Below the pieces are notes generated by a model. That model was not told where the DNA came from, made no database searches, and saw only the letters and a program-made list of their open reading frames with translations. Of a DNA stretch of 64,000 bases, positions 42,272 through 50,659 are shown one piece after another. The DNA is from Paraburkholderia tuberum STM678 (lineage in GTDB: Bacteria > Pseudomonadota > Gammaproteobacteria > Burkholderiales > Burkholderiaceae): assembly GCF_902833905.1 (NCBI RefSeq), contig NZ_CADFGP010000028.1, positions 39,626-103,625 on the forward strand, given 5' to 3'. The translations under genes were made by a program, and so were the position numbers. Within the stretch, counting starts at the first letter, position 1. Each line of letters starts with the position of its first letter.

Positions 42272-43393
42272 ATGACAGCGTCTTTCGGCCCTTCCTATGT
42301 GCGTGCGATCGCGCCGTACATCGCCGGCAAGCCGATTTCGGAAGTGGCCCGCGAGTTTGGTCTCGACGAGGCGAGCATCGTGAAGCTGGCATCGAACGAG
42401 AATCCGCTCGGCATGCCGGAATCCGCGCAGCGCGCGATGGCGCAGGCGATCGCCGACCTCGGCCGCTATCCGGACTCGAACGGTTTCGAACTGAAGGCGG
42501 CGCTCGCCGCGCGCTACGGCGTGCCGGCCGAGTGGATCACGCTCGGCAACGGCAGCAATGACATCCTCGAACTCGCCGCGCACGCGTTCGTCGAGAAGGG
42601 CCAGGCGGTAGTGTTCTCGGAGTATTCGTTCGCGGTCTATGCGCTCGCAACGCAAGGCGTCGGCGCGCGCGCGATCGTCGTGCCGGCCGTGCACTATGGT
42701 CACGACCTCGACGCGATGCTTGCCGCGATCGACGACGACACGCGTCTCGTGTTCGTCGCCAATCCGAACAATCCGACCGGTACGTTCGTCGACGGTCCTA
42801 CGCTCGAGGCGTTTCTCGGCAAAGTGCCGCGCCATGTGGTCGTCGTGCTCGACGAGGCGTACACCGAGTATCTGTCGGCGGACAAGCGCTATAACTCGAT
42901 CGACTGGGTGCGCCGCTATCCGAACCTGCTGGTGTCGCGCACTTTCTCGAAGGCGTTCGGCCTGGCGGGCCTGCGTATCGGCTTCGCGATCGCGCAGCGC
43001 GGCTTGACCGATCTGCTGAATCGACTGCGTCAGCCGTTTAACGTCAATACGCTCGCGCAGGCTGCGGCGATTGCGGCACTGAACGACAGCGCATTTCTGG
43101 AACAGAGCGCGGCGCTGAACGCGCAGGGCTATAAGCTTCTGACCGAGGCGTTCGACAAGCTCGGTCTCGAATACGTGCCGTCCGAAGGTAACTTCGTGCT
43201 CGTGCGCGTCGGCGGTGACGACGAAGCCGGCGCCCGGGTGAATCTCGCGCTGCTGAAACAGGCTGTGATCGTGCGACCGGTCGGCAACTACGGTTTGCCG
43301 CAATGGCTACGCATCACGATCGGCCTGCCGGAGGAAAACGGAGCGTTCCTCGCGGCGCTCGAAAAGACGCTTGCCGAGCCTGCCGCTGCGTAA
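42272..43393 (+). CDS. hisC: Histidinol-phosphate / aromatic aminotransferase
   Basis: The 373-residue class I PLP aminotransferase has KLASNENPLGMPESA, FVANPNNPTGTFVDG, the VVVLDEAYTEYL aspartate and the PLP lysine in SRTFSKAFGLAGLRIGF. It is annotated as HisC by family. Its place between pheA and tyrA, far from the his operon, suggests it mainly transaminates aromatic 2-oxo acids or prephenate. CGGAG precedes the ATG at 42272. Confidence 0.92.
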   Translation: MTASFGPSYVRAIAPYIAGKPISEVAREFGLDEASIVKLASNENPLGMPESAQRAMAQAIADLGRYPDSNGFELKAALAARYGVPAEWITLGNGSNDILELAAHAFVEKGQAVVFSEYSFAVYALATQGVGARAIVVPAVHYGHDLDAMLAAIDDDTRLVFVANPNNPTGTFVDGPTLEAFLGKVPRHVVVVLDEAYTEYLSADKRYNSIDWVRRYPNLLVSRTFSKAFGLAGLRIGFAIAQRGLTDLLNRLRQPFNVNTLAQAAAIAALNDSAFLEQSAALNAQGYKLLTEAFDKLGLEYVPSEGNFVLVRVGGDDEAGARVNLALLKQAVIVRPVGNYGLPQWLRITIGLPEENGAFLAALEKTLAEPAAA

Positions 43394-43463
43394 GCATTGC
43401 TCCTTGATCCCGCGCGTCGGCCGGCAGGAGCGGCGCGCTTATTGTCCGTATTGTGTGAGCGAC

Positions 43464-44396
43464 GTGGCCGCGTTTTCTTTTAACAAGCTGGTGATTTTCG
43501 GTGTCGGCCTGATCGGCGGATCGCTCGCGCGCGCGTTGCGCGAACGCGGCGAGGCCGGCGGGGCACGCACGGTGGTTGGGGTGGGACGGACGTCCGCGTC
43601 GAGCGAGCGCGCGTTGGCGCTCGGGGTGATCGACGGCGCTGCGGCGCTCACCGACGACGCCGCGCTGCGCGACGCGCTAGCGGGCGCGGACTTCGTGCTG
43701 CTCGCGGCGCCGGTCGCGCAGACACAGCCGCTACTCGAACGCATGGCGCTGCATCTCGACGCCAACACGATCGTCACCGATGCGGGCAGCACCAAGTCCG
43801 ACGTGGTTGCCGCCGCGCGCGCGGCGCTCGGTGCACGGATCGGCCAGTTCGTGCCGGGCCATCCGATCGCCGGCCGTGAGTCGAGCGGCGTCGACGCCGC
43901 GCTGCCCGATCTGTATGTGAACCGCAACGTCGTGCTGTGCCCGCTGCCGGAGAACGCGCCGGAAGCGGTCAAGCGCGTCGCGGCGATGTGGCGCGCCACC
44001 GGCGCCTTGGTGCGGGACATGACGCCGCAGCAGCACGACCGCGTGTTCGCGTCGGTCAGTCATCTACCGCACGTGCTGTCGTTCGCGCTCGTCGAACAAA
44101 TCCTCAGTTCGCCCGACGCCGCTTTGAAGTTCTCGTTCGCGGCGGGCGGATTCCGCGACTTCACGCGCATCGCCGCGTCGAGTCCGGAGATGTGGCGCGA
44201 CGTCTGCGTCGCCAATCGCGCGGCGCTGCTCGACGAACTCGACGCGTATACCGCGGTGCTCGCGCGCCTGCGCACGGCGATCGAGGCCGGCGACGGCGTC
44301 GCGCTCGAAGCGGTGTTCGCGCGCTCGCGCGTCGCGCGCAGTCAGTGGCAGGAGCAGCGCGCGGCTGGCGTGGCCTCCAGCGACGCGTCCAAATAA
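43464..44396 (+). CDS. tyrA: Prephenate / arogenate dehydrogenase
   Basis: The 310-residue NAD(P)-dependent enzyme makes 4-hydroxyphenylpyruvate or tyrosine. It has the Rossmann motif VIFGVGLIGGSLARALRERG at the start and the catalytic region VTDAGSTKSDVV, FVPGHPIAGRESSGVDAALP and FASVSHLPHVLSFALV. I chose GTG 43464 (VAAFSFNKL); GTG 43455 is equally possible. Longer in-frame starts would overlap hisC. There is no mutase or ACT domain, so it is monofunctional. Confidence 0.93.
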   Translation: MAAFSFNKLVIFGVGLIGGSLARALRERGEAGGARTVVGVGRTSASSERALALGVIDGAAALTDDAALRDALAGADFVLLAAPVAQTQPLLERMALHLDANTIVTDAGSTKSDVVAAARAALGARIGQFVPGHPIAGRESSGVDAALPDLYVNRNVVLCPLPENAPEAVKRVAAMWRATGALVRDMTPQQHDRVFASVSHLPHVLSFALVEQILSSPDAALKFSFAAGGFRDFTRIAASSPEMWRDVCVANRAALLDELDAYTAVLARLRTAIEAGDGVALEAVFARSRVARSQWQEQRAAGVASSDASK

Positions 44397-44414
44397 CCGG
44401 AAACTGGACACATC

Positions 44415-45719
44415 ATGGAATTCCTCGATCTCGGACCTTTTTCCCGTGCGTCCGGCACGATTCGTCTGCCCGGCTCGAAGAGCATCTCGAACCGCGTGCT
44501 GCTGCTCGCCGCGCTCGCCGAAGGCGAGACGACGATCACGAACCTGCTCGATTCCGATGACACCCGCGTGATGCTCGCCGCGCTCGAAAAGCTTGGCGTA
44601 CGTCTGAAGCGCGACGGTGACACCTGCGTCGTGACCGGCACGCGCGGCGCGTTCACCGCGCGAACGGCCGACCTGTTCCTCGGCAACGCGGGTACGGCGG
44701 TGCGTCCGCTGACCGCGGCCCTCTCCGTGAACGGCGGCGACTACCGGATCCACGGCGTGCCGCGCATGCACGAGCGGCCGATCGGCGATCTCGTCGACGG
44801 CCTGCGCCAGATCGGCGCGAAGATCGACTACGAACAGAACGAAGGCTATCCGCCGCTACGCATCCGTCCCGCCCAGACCACGGCCGACGCGCCGATCCGC
44901 GTGCGCGGCGACGTGTCGAGCCAGTTTCTGACCTCGCTGCTGATGACGCTGCCGCTCTTGCGCACCGCGAGCGGCGTCACCACCGTGCAGGTCGACGGCG
45001 AGCTGATCTCGAAGCCGTACATCGAGATCACGATCAAGCTGATGGCGCGCTTCGGCATCGACGTCGAGCGTCACGGCTGGCACCAGTTCGTGGTGCCAGC
45101 CGGGCAGCGTTATCAGTCGCCAGGCACGATCATGGTGGAGGGGGATGCGTCGTCGGCGTCGTATTTCCTCGCCGCGGGAGCGCTCGGCGGCGGCCCGCTG
45201 AGAGTGGAAGGGGTGGGCCGCTCGAGCATCCAGGGCGACGTCGGCTTTGCCGATGCGCTGATCAAGATGGGCGCGAACCTGCAGATGGGCGAGGACTGGA
45301 TCGAAGTGCGCGGCGTCGGCAACGACCATGGCAAGCTCGATCCGATCGACATGGACTTCAACCTGATCCCCGACGCGGCGATGACGATCGCGGTCGCCGC
45401 GCTGTTCGCGGACGGCACCACCACGCTGCGCAACATCGCAAGCTGGCGCGTCAAGGAAACCGACCGCATCGCCGCGATGGCGACCGAGCTGCGCAAGGTC
45501 GGCGCGAAGGTGCAGGAGGGCGAGGATTTCCTCGTCGTCACGCCGCCCGAAAAGCTCATCCCGAATGCCGCGATCGACACCTACGACGACCACCGTATGG
45601 CGATGTGCTTCTCGCTCGTGAGCTTGGGCGGTGTGCCGATCCGCATCAACGACCCGAGGTGCGTCGGCAAGACGTTCCCCGATTATTTCGAGCGCTTCAC
45701 GGCGCTCGCGCAACCCTGA
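44415..45719 (+). CDS. aroA: 3-phosphoshikimate 1-carboxyvinyltransferase (EPSP synthase)
   Basis: The 434-residue enzyme joins PEP to shikimate 3-phosphate. It has LPGSKSISNRVLLLAALAEG at the PEP/S3P site, FLGNAGTAVRPLTAALS and LTSLLMTLPLL, with catalytic residues in the DMDFNLIPDAAMT and NIASWRVKETDRIAAMATEL stretches and YDDHRMAMCFSL. NAGTAxRP is the glyphosate-sensitive class I pattern. It lies 18 bp after tyrA in the supraoperon. Confidence 0.97.
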   Translation: MEFLDLGPFSRASGTIRLPGSKSISNRVLLLAALAEGETTITNLLDSDDTRVMLAALEKLGVRLKRDGDTCVVTGTRGAFTARTADLFLGNAGTAVRPLTAALSVNGGDYRIHGVPRMHERPIGDLVDGLRQIGAKIDYEQNEGYPPLRIRPAQTTADAPIRVRGDVSSQFLTSLLMTLPLLRTASGVTTVQVDGELISKPYIEITIKLMARFGIDVERHGWHQFVVPAGQRYQSPGTIMVEGDASSASYFLAAGALGGGPLRVEGVGRSSIQGDVGFADALIKMGANLQMGEDWIEVRGVGNDHGKLDPIDMDFNLIPDAAMTIAVAALFADGTTTLRNIASWRVKETDRIAAMATELRKVGAKVQEGEDFLVVTPPEKLIPNAAIDTYDDHRMAMCFSLVSLGGVPIRINDPRCVGKTFPDYFERFTALAQP

Positions 45720-45766
45720 TGCAATCCAGATTCGCGTGCGAATCGCCCGATGTGCGACATTTTTAG

Positions 45767-46453
45767 ATGAAACCGATCCGTCCCTTTCACCAGACGCCCG
45801 TCATTACGATCGACGGCCCCAGCGCCTCCGGCAAAGGCACTGTGGCCGCGATGGTGGCCGCCAACCTCGGCTTTCACCTGCTCGACAGCGGCGCGCTCTA
45901 CCGGCTCGCGGCACTCGCGAGCCTGCGCTACGGCATCGCGGCGGACGACGTCGACGCACTTGTCAAACTGATCGACGACCTGCATATCACGTTTCGTGAG
46001 GGGCTCGCGCAGCTCGACGGCGTCGATGTATCGACCGAAATTCGTGCCGAGGAAGTGGGCAGCCGCGCCTCGGCGATCGCCGTTCACGCGCCGGTGCGAA
46101 CCGCGCTGGTGGCGCGTCAGCGGGCGTTTCGCAAGCAGCCGGGGCTCGTCGCCGACGGGCGCGACATGGGCACCGTGATCTTTCAGGATGCCGTGCTGAA
46201 GGTGTTCATGACGGCGAGCGTCGAGGCCCGCGCGACGCGCCGGCATAAGCAATTGATCCAAAAAGGATTTTCTGCTAATATAGATGACTTGCTCCGGGAT
46301 TTGCGTGAGCGCGACGAGCGTGACAGTCAGCGCGCGGCCGCGCCGCTCAAGCCCGCGGCGGATGCAAAACTGCTTGATACCTCCGCATTGTCGGTCGACC
46401 AGGCGGTCGAGCAGGTGGTGCAATGGTATGAAGCGCTGGTCCCGCATGCGTAA
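45767..46453 (+). CDS. cmk: Cytidylate kinase
   Basis: The 228-residue kinase phosphorylates CMP and dCMP. The P-loop is IDGPSASGKGTVAAMVA. HLLDSGALYRLAALASL (substrate site), VADGRDMGTVIFQDA and KVFMTASVEARATRR (lid) follow. It is the usual partner between aroA and rpsA. A terminator-like hairpin stands after it, separating cmk from rpsA. Confidence 0.96.
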   Translation: MKPIRPFHQTPVITIDGPSASGKGTVAAMVAANLGFHLLDSGALYRLAALASLRYGIAADDVDALVKLIDDLHITFREGLAQLDGVDVSTEIRAEEVGSRASAIAVHAPVRTALVARQRAFRKQPGLVADGRDMGTVIFQDAVLKVFMTASVEARATRRHKQLIQKGFSANIDDLLRDLRERDERDSQRAAAPLKPAADAKLLDTSALSVDQAVEQVVQWYEALVPHA

Positions 46454-46507
46454 CTGAAACGGTCATGCGGTAGTGGCCAGACAGCGGCAGTCCTGTTGTT
46501 GGTAGGT

Positions 46508-46539
46508 GCTTCGCGATGGTCGCGAAGCGTTGTTTTTTT
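46508..46539 (+). terminator. Terminator or attenuator between cmk and rpsA
   Basis: The arms gcttcgcga (46508-46516) and tcgcgaagc (46520-46528) have a 3-base loop and are followed by gttgttttttt. The fold is a strong intrinsic terminator 55 bp after cmk and about 100 bp before rpsA, so it probably ends most supraoperon transcripts or attenuates read-through into rpsA. Confidence 0.85.
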
Positions 46540-46635
46540 AACCCTTTAACCCCGCGTGGCGTTCGCGTATTTGCCGCAGTTGCTGACCAGTCCGGTGAGC
46601 CAGGCGTTGCGAAGACCATGCAAACTCTGATTTTT

Positions 46636-48351
46636 ATGTCCGACCTGCAAACCTCTACCCCGAATACCGAATCTTTTGCGGCTCTGTTCGAAGAGTCGCT
46701 GACCAAGCAGGACATGCGCGCTGGCGAAGTGATCTCCGCGGAAGTCGTGCGTGTCGACCACAACTTCGTGGTCGTGAACGCTGGTCTGAAGTCCGAAGCC
46801 TACATCCCGCTCGAAGAGTTCCTGAACGACGCGGGCGAGGTAGAAGTGCAGGCGGGCGACTTCGTTTCCGTCGCGATCGACGCGCTGGAAAACGGCTATG
46901 GCGACACCATCCTGTCGCGTGACAAGGCGAAGCGTCTGGCTTCGTGGCTGTCGCTGGAAAAGGCGCTGGACAACAACGAACTCGTAACCGGCACGATCAC
47001 GGGCAAGGTCAAGGGCGGTATGACCGTGATGGTCAACGGCATCCGCGCGTTCCTGCCGGGTTCGCTGGTTGATACGCGTCCGGTCAAGGACACCACCCCG
47101 TACGAAGGCAAGACGCTCGAATTCCGCGTCATCAAGCTCGACCGCAAGCGTAACAACGTCGTGCTGTCGCGCCGCGCTGTCATCGAGGCAACGCAAGGCG
47201 AAGAGCGCGCGAAGCTGCTCGAAACGCTGAAGGAAGGCGCGATCGTCGAAGGCGTGGTCAAGAACATCACCGACTACGGCGCGTTCGTGGACCTCGGCGG
47301 TATCGACGGCCTGCTGCACATCACGGACATCGCATGGCGTCGTGTGCGTCACCCGAGCGAAGTTCTGTCGGTTGGCCAGGAAGTCACCGCGAAGATCCTC
47401 AAGTTCGACCAGGAAAAGAACCGCGTTTCGCTCGGTATCAAGCAATTGGGCGACGATCCGTGGGAAGGCATCTCGCGCCGTTATCCGTCGGGCACGCGTC
47501 TGTTCGGTAAGGTCACCAACATCACCGACTACGGCGCATTCGTCGAAGTGGAATCGGGCATCGAAGGCCTCGTCCACGTGTCGGAAATGGACTGGACCAA
47601 CAAGAACGTTGCTCCGTCGAAGGTTGTCCAATTGGGCGACGAAGTCGAAGTCATGGTTCTCGAAATCGACGAAGACCGCCGTCGTATCAGCCTCGGCATG
47701 AAGCAGTGCAAGCCGAACCCGTGGGACGACTTCAGCCGCAACTTCAAGAAGGGCGACAAGATCAGCGGCGCCATCAAGTCGATCACCGACTTCGGCGTGT
47801 TCATCGGTCTGCCGGGCGGCATCGACGGTCTGGTTCACCTGTCGGATCTGTCGTGGAGCGAAACCGGCGAGGAAGCCGTTCGCAAGTACAAGAAGGGCGA
47901 CGAAGTGGAAGCGATCGTTCTCGGCATCGACGTCGAGAAGGAACGTATTTCGCTGGGTATCAAGCAGCTCGAAGGCGACCCGTTCAGCAACTACGTTGCA
48001 ATGAACGACAAGGGTTCGGTCGTCGACGGTACTGTCAAGTCGGTGGACGCGAAGGGTGCTGTGGTCCAGCTGTCGGGTGAAGTCGAAGGCTACCTGCGTG
48101 CTTCGGAAATCGCCCAGGACCGCGTGGAAGACGCTCGCAACGTGCTGAAGGAAGGCGACAAGGTCAACGCGATGATCATCAACATCGATCGCAAGTCGCG
48201 TGGCATCAACCTGTCGATCAAGGCGAAGGATTCGGCTGAGCAGCAGGAAGCCATCCGCGGTCTCGCTGCTTCGGATTCGAGCGCGGCCGCTACCGGCACG
48301 ACGAACCTCGGCGCGCTGCTGAAGGCCAAGCTCGACGGCCAGAACCAGTAA
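46636..48351 (+). CDS. rpsA: 30S ribosomal protein S1
   Basis: The 571-residue protein has six S1 RNA-binding repeats. Repeats 3 to 6 start near GAIVEGVVKNITDYGAFVDL, FGKVTNITDYGAFVEVE, GAIKSITDFGVFIGL and GTVKSVDAKGAVVQL. It unwinds and holds mRNAs on the 30S subunit. ATG 46636 (MSDLQTSTPNTES) was chosen; longer in-frame starts run into the leader. The bases before this ATG lack a clear Shine-Dalgarno element, as in other autoregulated rpsA leaders. Confidence 0.97.
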   Translation: MSDLQTSTPNTESFAALFEESLTKQDMRAGEVISAEVVRVDHNFVVVNAGLKSEAYIPLEEFLNDAGEVEVQAGDFVSVAIDALENGYGDTILSRDKAKRLASWLSLEKALDNNELVTGTITGKVKGGMTVMVNGIRAFLPGSLVDTRPVKDTTPYEGKTLEFRVIKLDRKRNNVVLSRRAVIEATQGEERAKLLETLKEGAIVEGVVKNITDYGAFVDLGGIDGLLHITDIAWRRVRHPSEVLSVGQEVTAKILKFDQEKNRVSLGIKQLGDDPWEGISRRYPSGTRLFGKVTNITDYGAFVEVESGIEGLVHVSEMDWTNKNVAPSKVVQLGDEVEVMVLEIDEDRRRISLGMKQCKPNPWDDFSRNFKKGDKISGAIKSITDFGVFIGLPGGIDGLVHLSDLSWSETGEEAVRKYKKGDEVEAIVLGIDVEKERISLGIKQLEGDPFSNYVAMNDKGSVVDGTVKSVDAKGAVVQLSGEVEGYLRASEIAQDRVEDARNVLKEGDKVNAMIINIDRKSRGINLSIKAKDSAEQQEAIRGLAASDSSAAATGTTNLGALLKAKLDGQNQ

Positions 48352-48372
48352 GCCTGAGAGGTCTGCTGCAGT

Positions 48373-48696
48373 ATGACCAAATCGGAATTGGTCGCCCAGC
48401 TGGCTACGCGGTTTCCGCAACTTGTTCTCAAGGATGCGGATTTCGCGGTGAAGACGATGCTCGATGCGATGTCGGAGGCACTTGCCAAAGGTCATCGCAT
48501 CGAAATTCGAGGCTTCGGCAGCTTCGGGCTCAACCGCCGTCCCTCCCGCGTTGGACGCAATCCGAAGTCGGGCGAGAAGGTGCTGGTACCTGAGAAGTAC
48601 GTACCGCACTTCAAGCCGGGCAAGGAATTGCGCGAGCGGGTGGACCGTCGCGCGGGCGAGCCGCTGAAGGCCGAAGAGCCGGATGACGACCTTTAA
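48373..48696 (+). CDS. ihfB: Integration host factor, beta subunit
   Basis: The 107-residue HU/IHF-family protein bends DNA as a heterodimer with IhfA. It begins MTKSELVAQLATRFPQL, with the IHF signature HRIEIRGFGSFGLNRRPSRV and GRNPKSGEKV preceding the DNA-intercalating proline arm, and VPHFKPGKELRERVD. A short acidic tail (AEEPDDDL) extends the usual 94-residue length. It lies 21 bp after rpsA and is followed by a terminator. Confidence 0.97.
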   Translation: MTKSELVAQLATRFPQLVLKDADFAVKTMLDAMSEALAKGHRIEIRGFGSFGLNRRPSRVGRNPKSGEKVLVPEKYVPHFKPGKELRERVDRRAGEPLKAEEPDDDL

Positions 48697-48769
48697 TGAC
48701 TCCGCTGTGCGTCTTGCAGCGTGGCATAGCTAGCGTCAGCGGCCAAAGCCAGTCGGCAAAAGACCAGGA

Positions 48770-48795
48770 AAAGCGCCTTCGGGCGCTTTTTTTTC
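48770..48795 (+). terminator. Terminator of rpsA-ihfB
   Basis: aaaagcgcc and gggcgctttt flank a ttc loop, followed by eight Ts (to 48794). It lies 75 bp after ihfB. The remainder of the 298-bp gap to lapA holds only a presumed lapA promoter that I cannot pinpoint. Confidence 0.93.
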
Positions 48796-48994
48796 GACCA
48801 TCGTTTGAGAAGAGGGCGCCTTCCGGTGCGGCCTTTGCATTTCGCGAATCACCCGTAAGTGCGCCATCCCGCCACTTGCTGCCCAGCCCCGAGGTCATCC
48901 ATTACAATACGGGTCACTTCGGCGCGGGCTACACCGTGGCGCGACGCGTCATCGAGCCGGCGTCACCCCGCAACTGCCGTCAAGAGATCTATTC

Positions 48995-49288
48995 ATGAAA
49001 TTTATCGTCTGGCTGATCCGTGTGCTGGTGTTCGTGCTGCTGCTGGTGCTGGCGCTCTCCAACACGCAACCCGCTACGCTGAATTTCCTCGCCGGCTACG
49101 TCTGGTCGGCGCCTCTGATTCTGATCGGTCTCGCGTTTTTCGTGATCGGTTTGCTTGCGGGGCTCGTGTCGGCGGTGCCGGCCGTCGTACGTCTGCGCAT
49201 GGAGAATGGCCGGCTCAGGCGCGAGTTGCGCGTGGCGCGCGAAACGCCAGCCGTCGTCGAGCAGCCGCCGCTGCCGCCGCTGATCTGA
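48995..49288 (+). CDS. lapA: Lipopolysaccharide assembly protein LapA domain protein
   Basis: The 97-residue inner-membrane protein has two hydrophobic segments, IRVLVFVLLLVLALSN and APLILIGLAFFVIGLLAGLV. These enclose a short NTQPATLNFLAGYVW loop and are followed by a basic cytosolic helix (RLRMENGRLRRELRVARE). With LapB it tunes LPS synthesis by acting on the FtsH-LpxC system, as known in E. coli. It is 69 bp upstream of lapB. Confidence 0.9.
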   Translation: MKFIVWLIRVLVFVLLLVLALSNTQPATLNFLAGYVWSAPLILIGLAFFVIGLLAGLVSAVPAVVRLRMENGRLRRELRVARETPAVVEQPPLPPLI

Positions 49289-49357
49289 ACTCCGTTGCGC
49301 CGCGCGCTCTGAGCGCGGCTTTTCGTTTTCGCTTTCCCGCACATTTGCATTAATCGC

Positions 49358-50533
49358 ATGGATCTAGACTTCTGGTGGCTGCTGGTCATACCCGTCGCAT
49401 TCGCGTTCGGCTGGATGGCGGCGCGCTACGACCTCAAGACGCTGCTGTCCGAAAGCGCGAACCTGCCGCGGTCCTATTTTCGCGGCCTGAACTTCCTGCT
49501 CAACGAGCAGCCCGACCAGGCGATCGACGCATTCATCGAGGTCGTCAAGCTCGACCCTGAAACGGTCGAATTGCATTTCGCGCTCGGCAATCTGTTCCGC
49601 CGGCGCGGCGAAACGGATCGAGCGATCCGCGTGCATCAAAATCTGCTGAGCCGCGCGGACCTGCCTGTCAGTGAGCGCGATCACGCGCTGTACGAACTCG
49701 GCCAGGACTTCCTGAAAGCGGGTCTGCTCGACCGTGCCGAGGAAACCTTCCGCTCGCTGCAGGCGGGCGATTACGCACTCGGCGCTCAACGCGCGCTGTT
49801 GACGATCTACGAGATCGAGAAGGACTGGGTCAAGTCGATCGATACCGCGCGTCACCTCGAAACGATGGGCGCACCGTCGCTCGACAAGGAAATCGCGCAG
49901 TTCCATTGCGAACTTGCTCAGGAAGCGCTGCAGCAGAAGAAACCGGACGAAGCGCGTCATCAGCTCGGTCTCGCGCTGAAGGCGAACCCGACCAACGTGC
50001 GGGCGACGATCCTGTTCGGCGACGTCGACGCGGCCGGCGGTGCGTCCGAAGCGGCGATCGGTCAATGGCGCGGCGTCGAGGAGCAGAACCCCGCGTATCT
50101 GCCGCTCGTCGCAGAGAAAATCATGAAGGCGTATGAAGCGCTCGGTCGCGCGCAGGAGGGCGCCGATCTGCTGACCACGTGGGTCGACCGTCATCCGAGC
50201 AACGATCTGCTCGACGTCGCGTATCAGCACGTCGCGTCGCTGCGCGGCGTCGATGCCGCGCATGCGCTCGCGCGCACGCAGATGCAGAAGTCGCCGAATC
50301 TGGCCGGCATGACGCGTCTGCTCGAAGCGCAGCAGGCCGTCGCCGAAGAGCCGCGGCGCAGCGAGCTCGAACTGATGCACACACTGATCCGCCAGCGCAC
50401 CAAGAATCTGCCACGCTATACGTGCCAGAATTGTGGTTTCCGGGCGCGGCTTTTCTACTGGCAGTGCCCCGGATGCAGCGGTTGGGAAACCTATGCACCG
50501 CGCCGCGTCGAGCCGATTACCGCGCCGAGTTGA
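49358..50533 (+). CDS. lapB: Lipopolysaccharide assembly protein LapB (YciM)
   Basis: The 391-residue protein has one N-terminal membrane anchor (LDFWWLLVIPVAFAFGWMAA). TPR units follow (FRGLNFLLNEQPDQAIDAFI onward), and a C-terminal rubredoxin-like metal site has two CxxC pairs in YTCQNCGFRARLFYWQCPGC. In enterobacteria LapB controls LpxC breakdown by FtsH and so LPS levels. Length and metal site match the family. Confidence 0.95.
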   Translation: MDLDFWWLLVIPVAFAFGWMAARYDLKTLLSESANLPRSYFRGLNFLLNEQPDQAIDAFIEVVKLDPETVELHFALGNLFRRRGETDRAIRVHQNLLSRADLPVSERDHALYELGQDFLKAGLLDRAEETFRSLQAGDYALGAQRALLTIYEIEKDWVKSIDTARHLETMGAPSLDKEIAQFHCELAQEALQQKKPDEARHQLGLALKANPTNVRATILFGDVDAAGGASEAAIGQWRGVEEQNPAYLPLVAEKIMKAYEALGRAQEGADLLTTWVDRHPSNDLLDVAYQHVASLRGVDAAHALARTQMQKSPNLAGMTRLLEAQQAVAEEPRRSELELMHTLIRQRTKNLPRYTCQNCGFRARLFYWQCPGCSGWETYAPRRVEPITAPS

Positions 50534-50659
50534 CGCCGCACGGGCGGCTTTGGCCGCGTCGGCGTTCATTGCGACGCGACCGCTCCGCGAATTTCGCAAC
50601 GAGTTTATCGCCGGCCTCATGAGCGGCATTCATTACCGGAACCTTCCACCGGAAAGCGT

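Noticed and set aside
46546..48609. A 687-residue minus-strand open frame across rpsA and ihfB
   Set aside because: Both plus-strand genes are full length and conserved; the antisense frame has no family motif.
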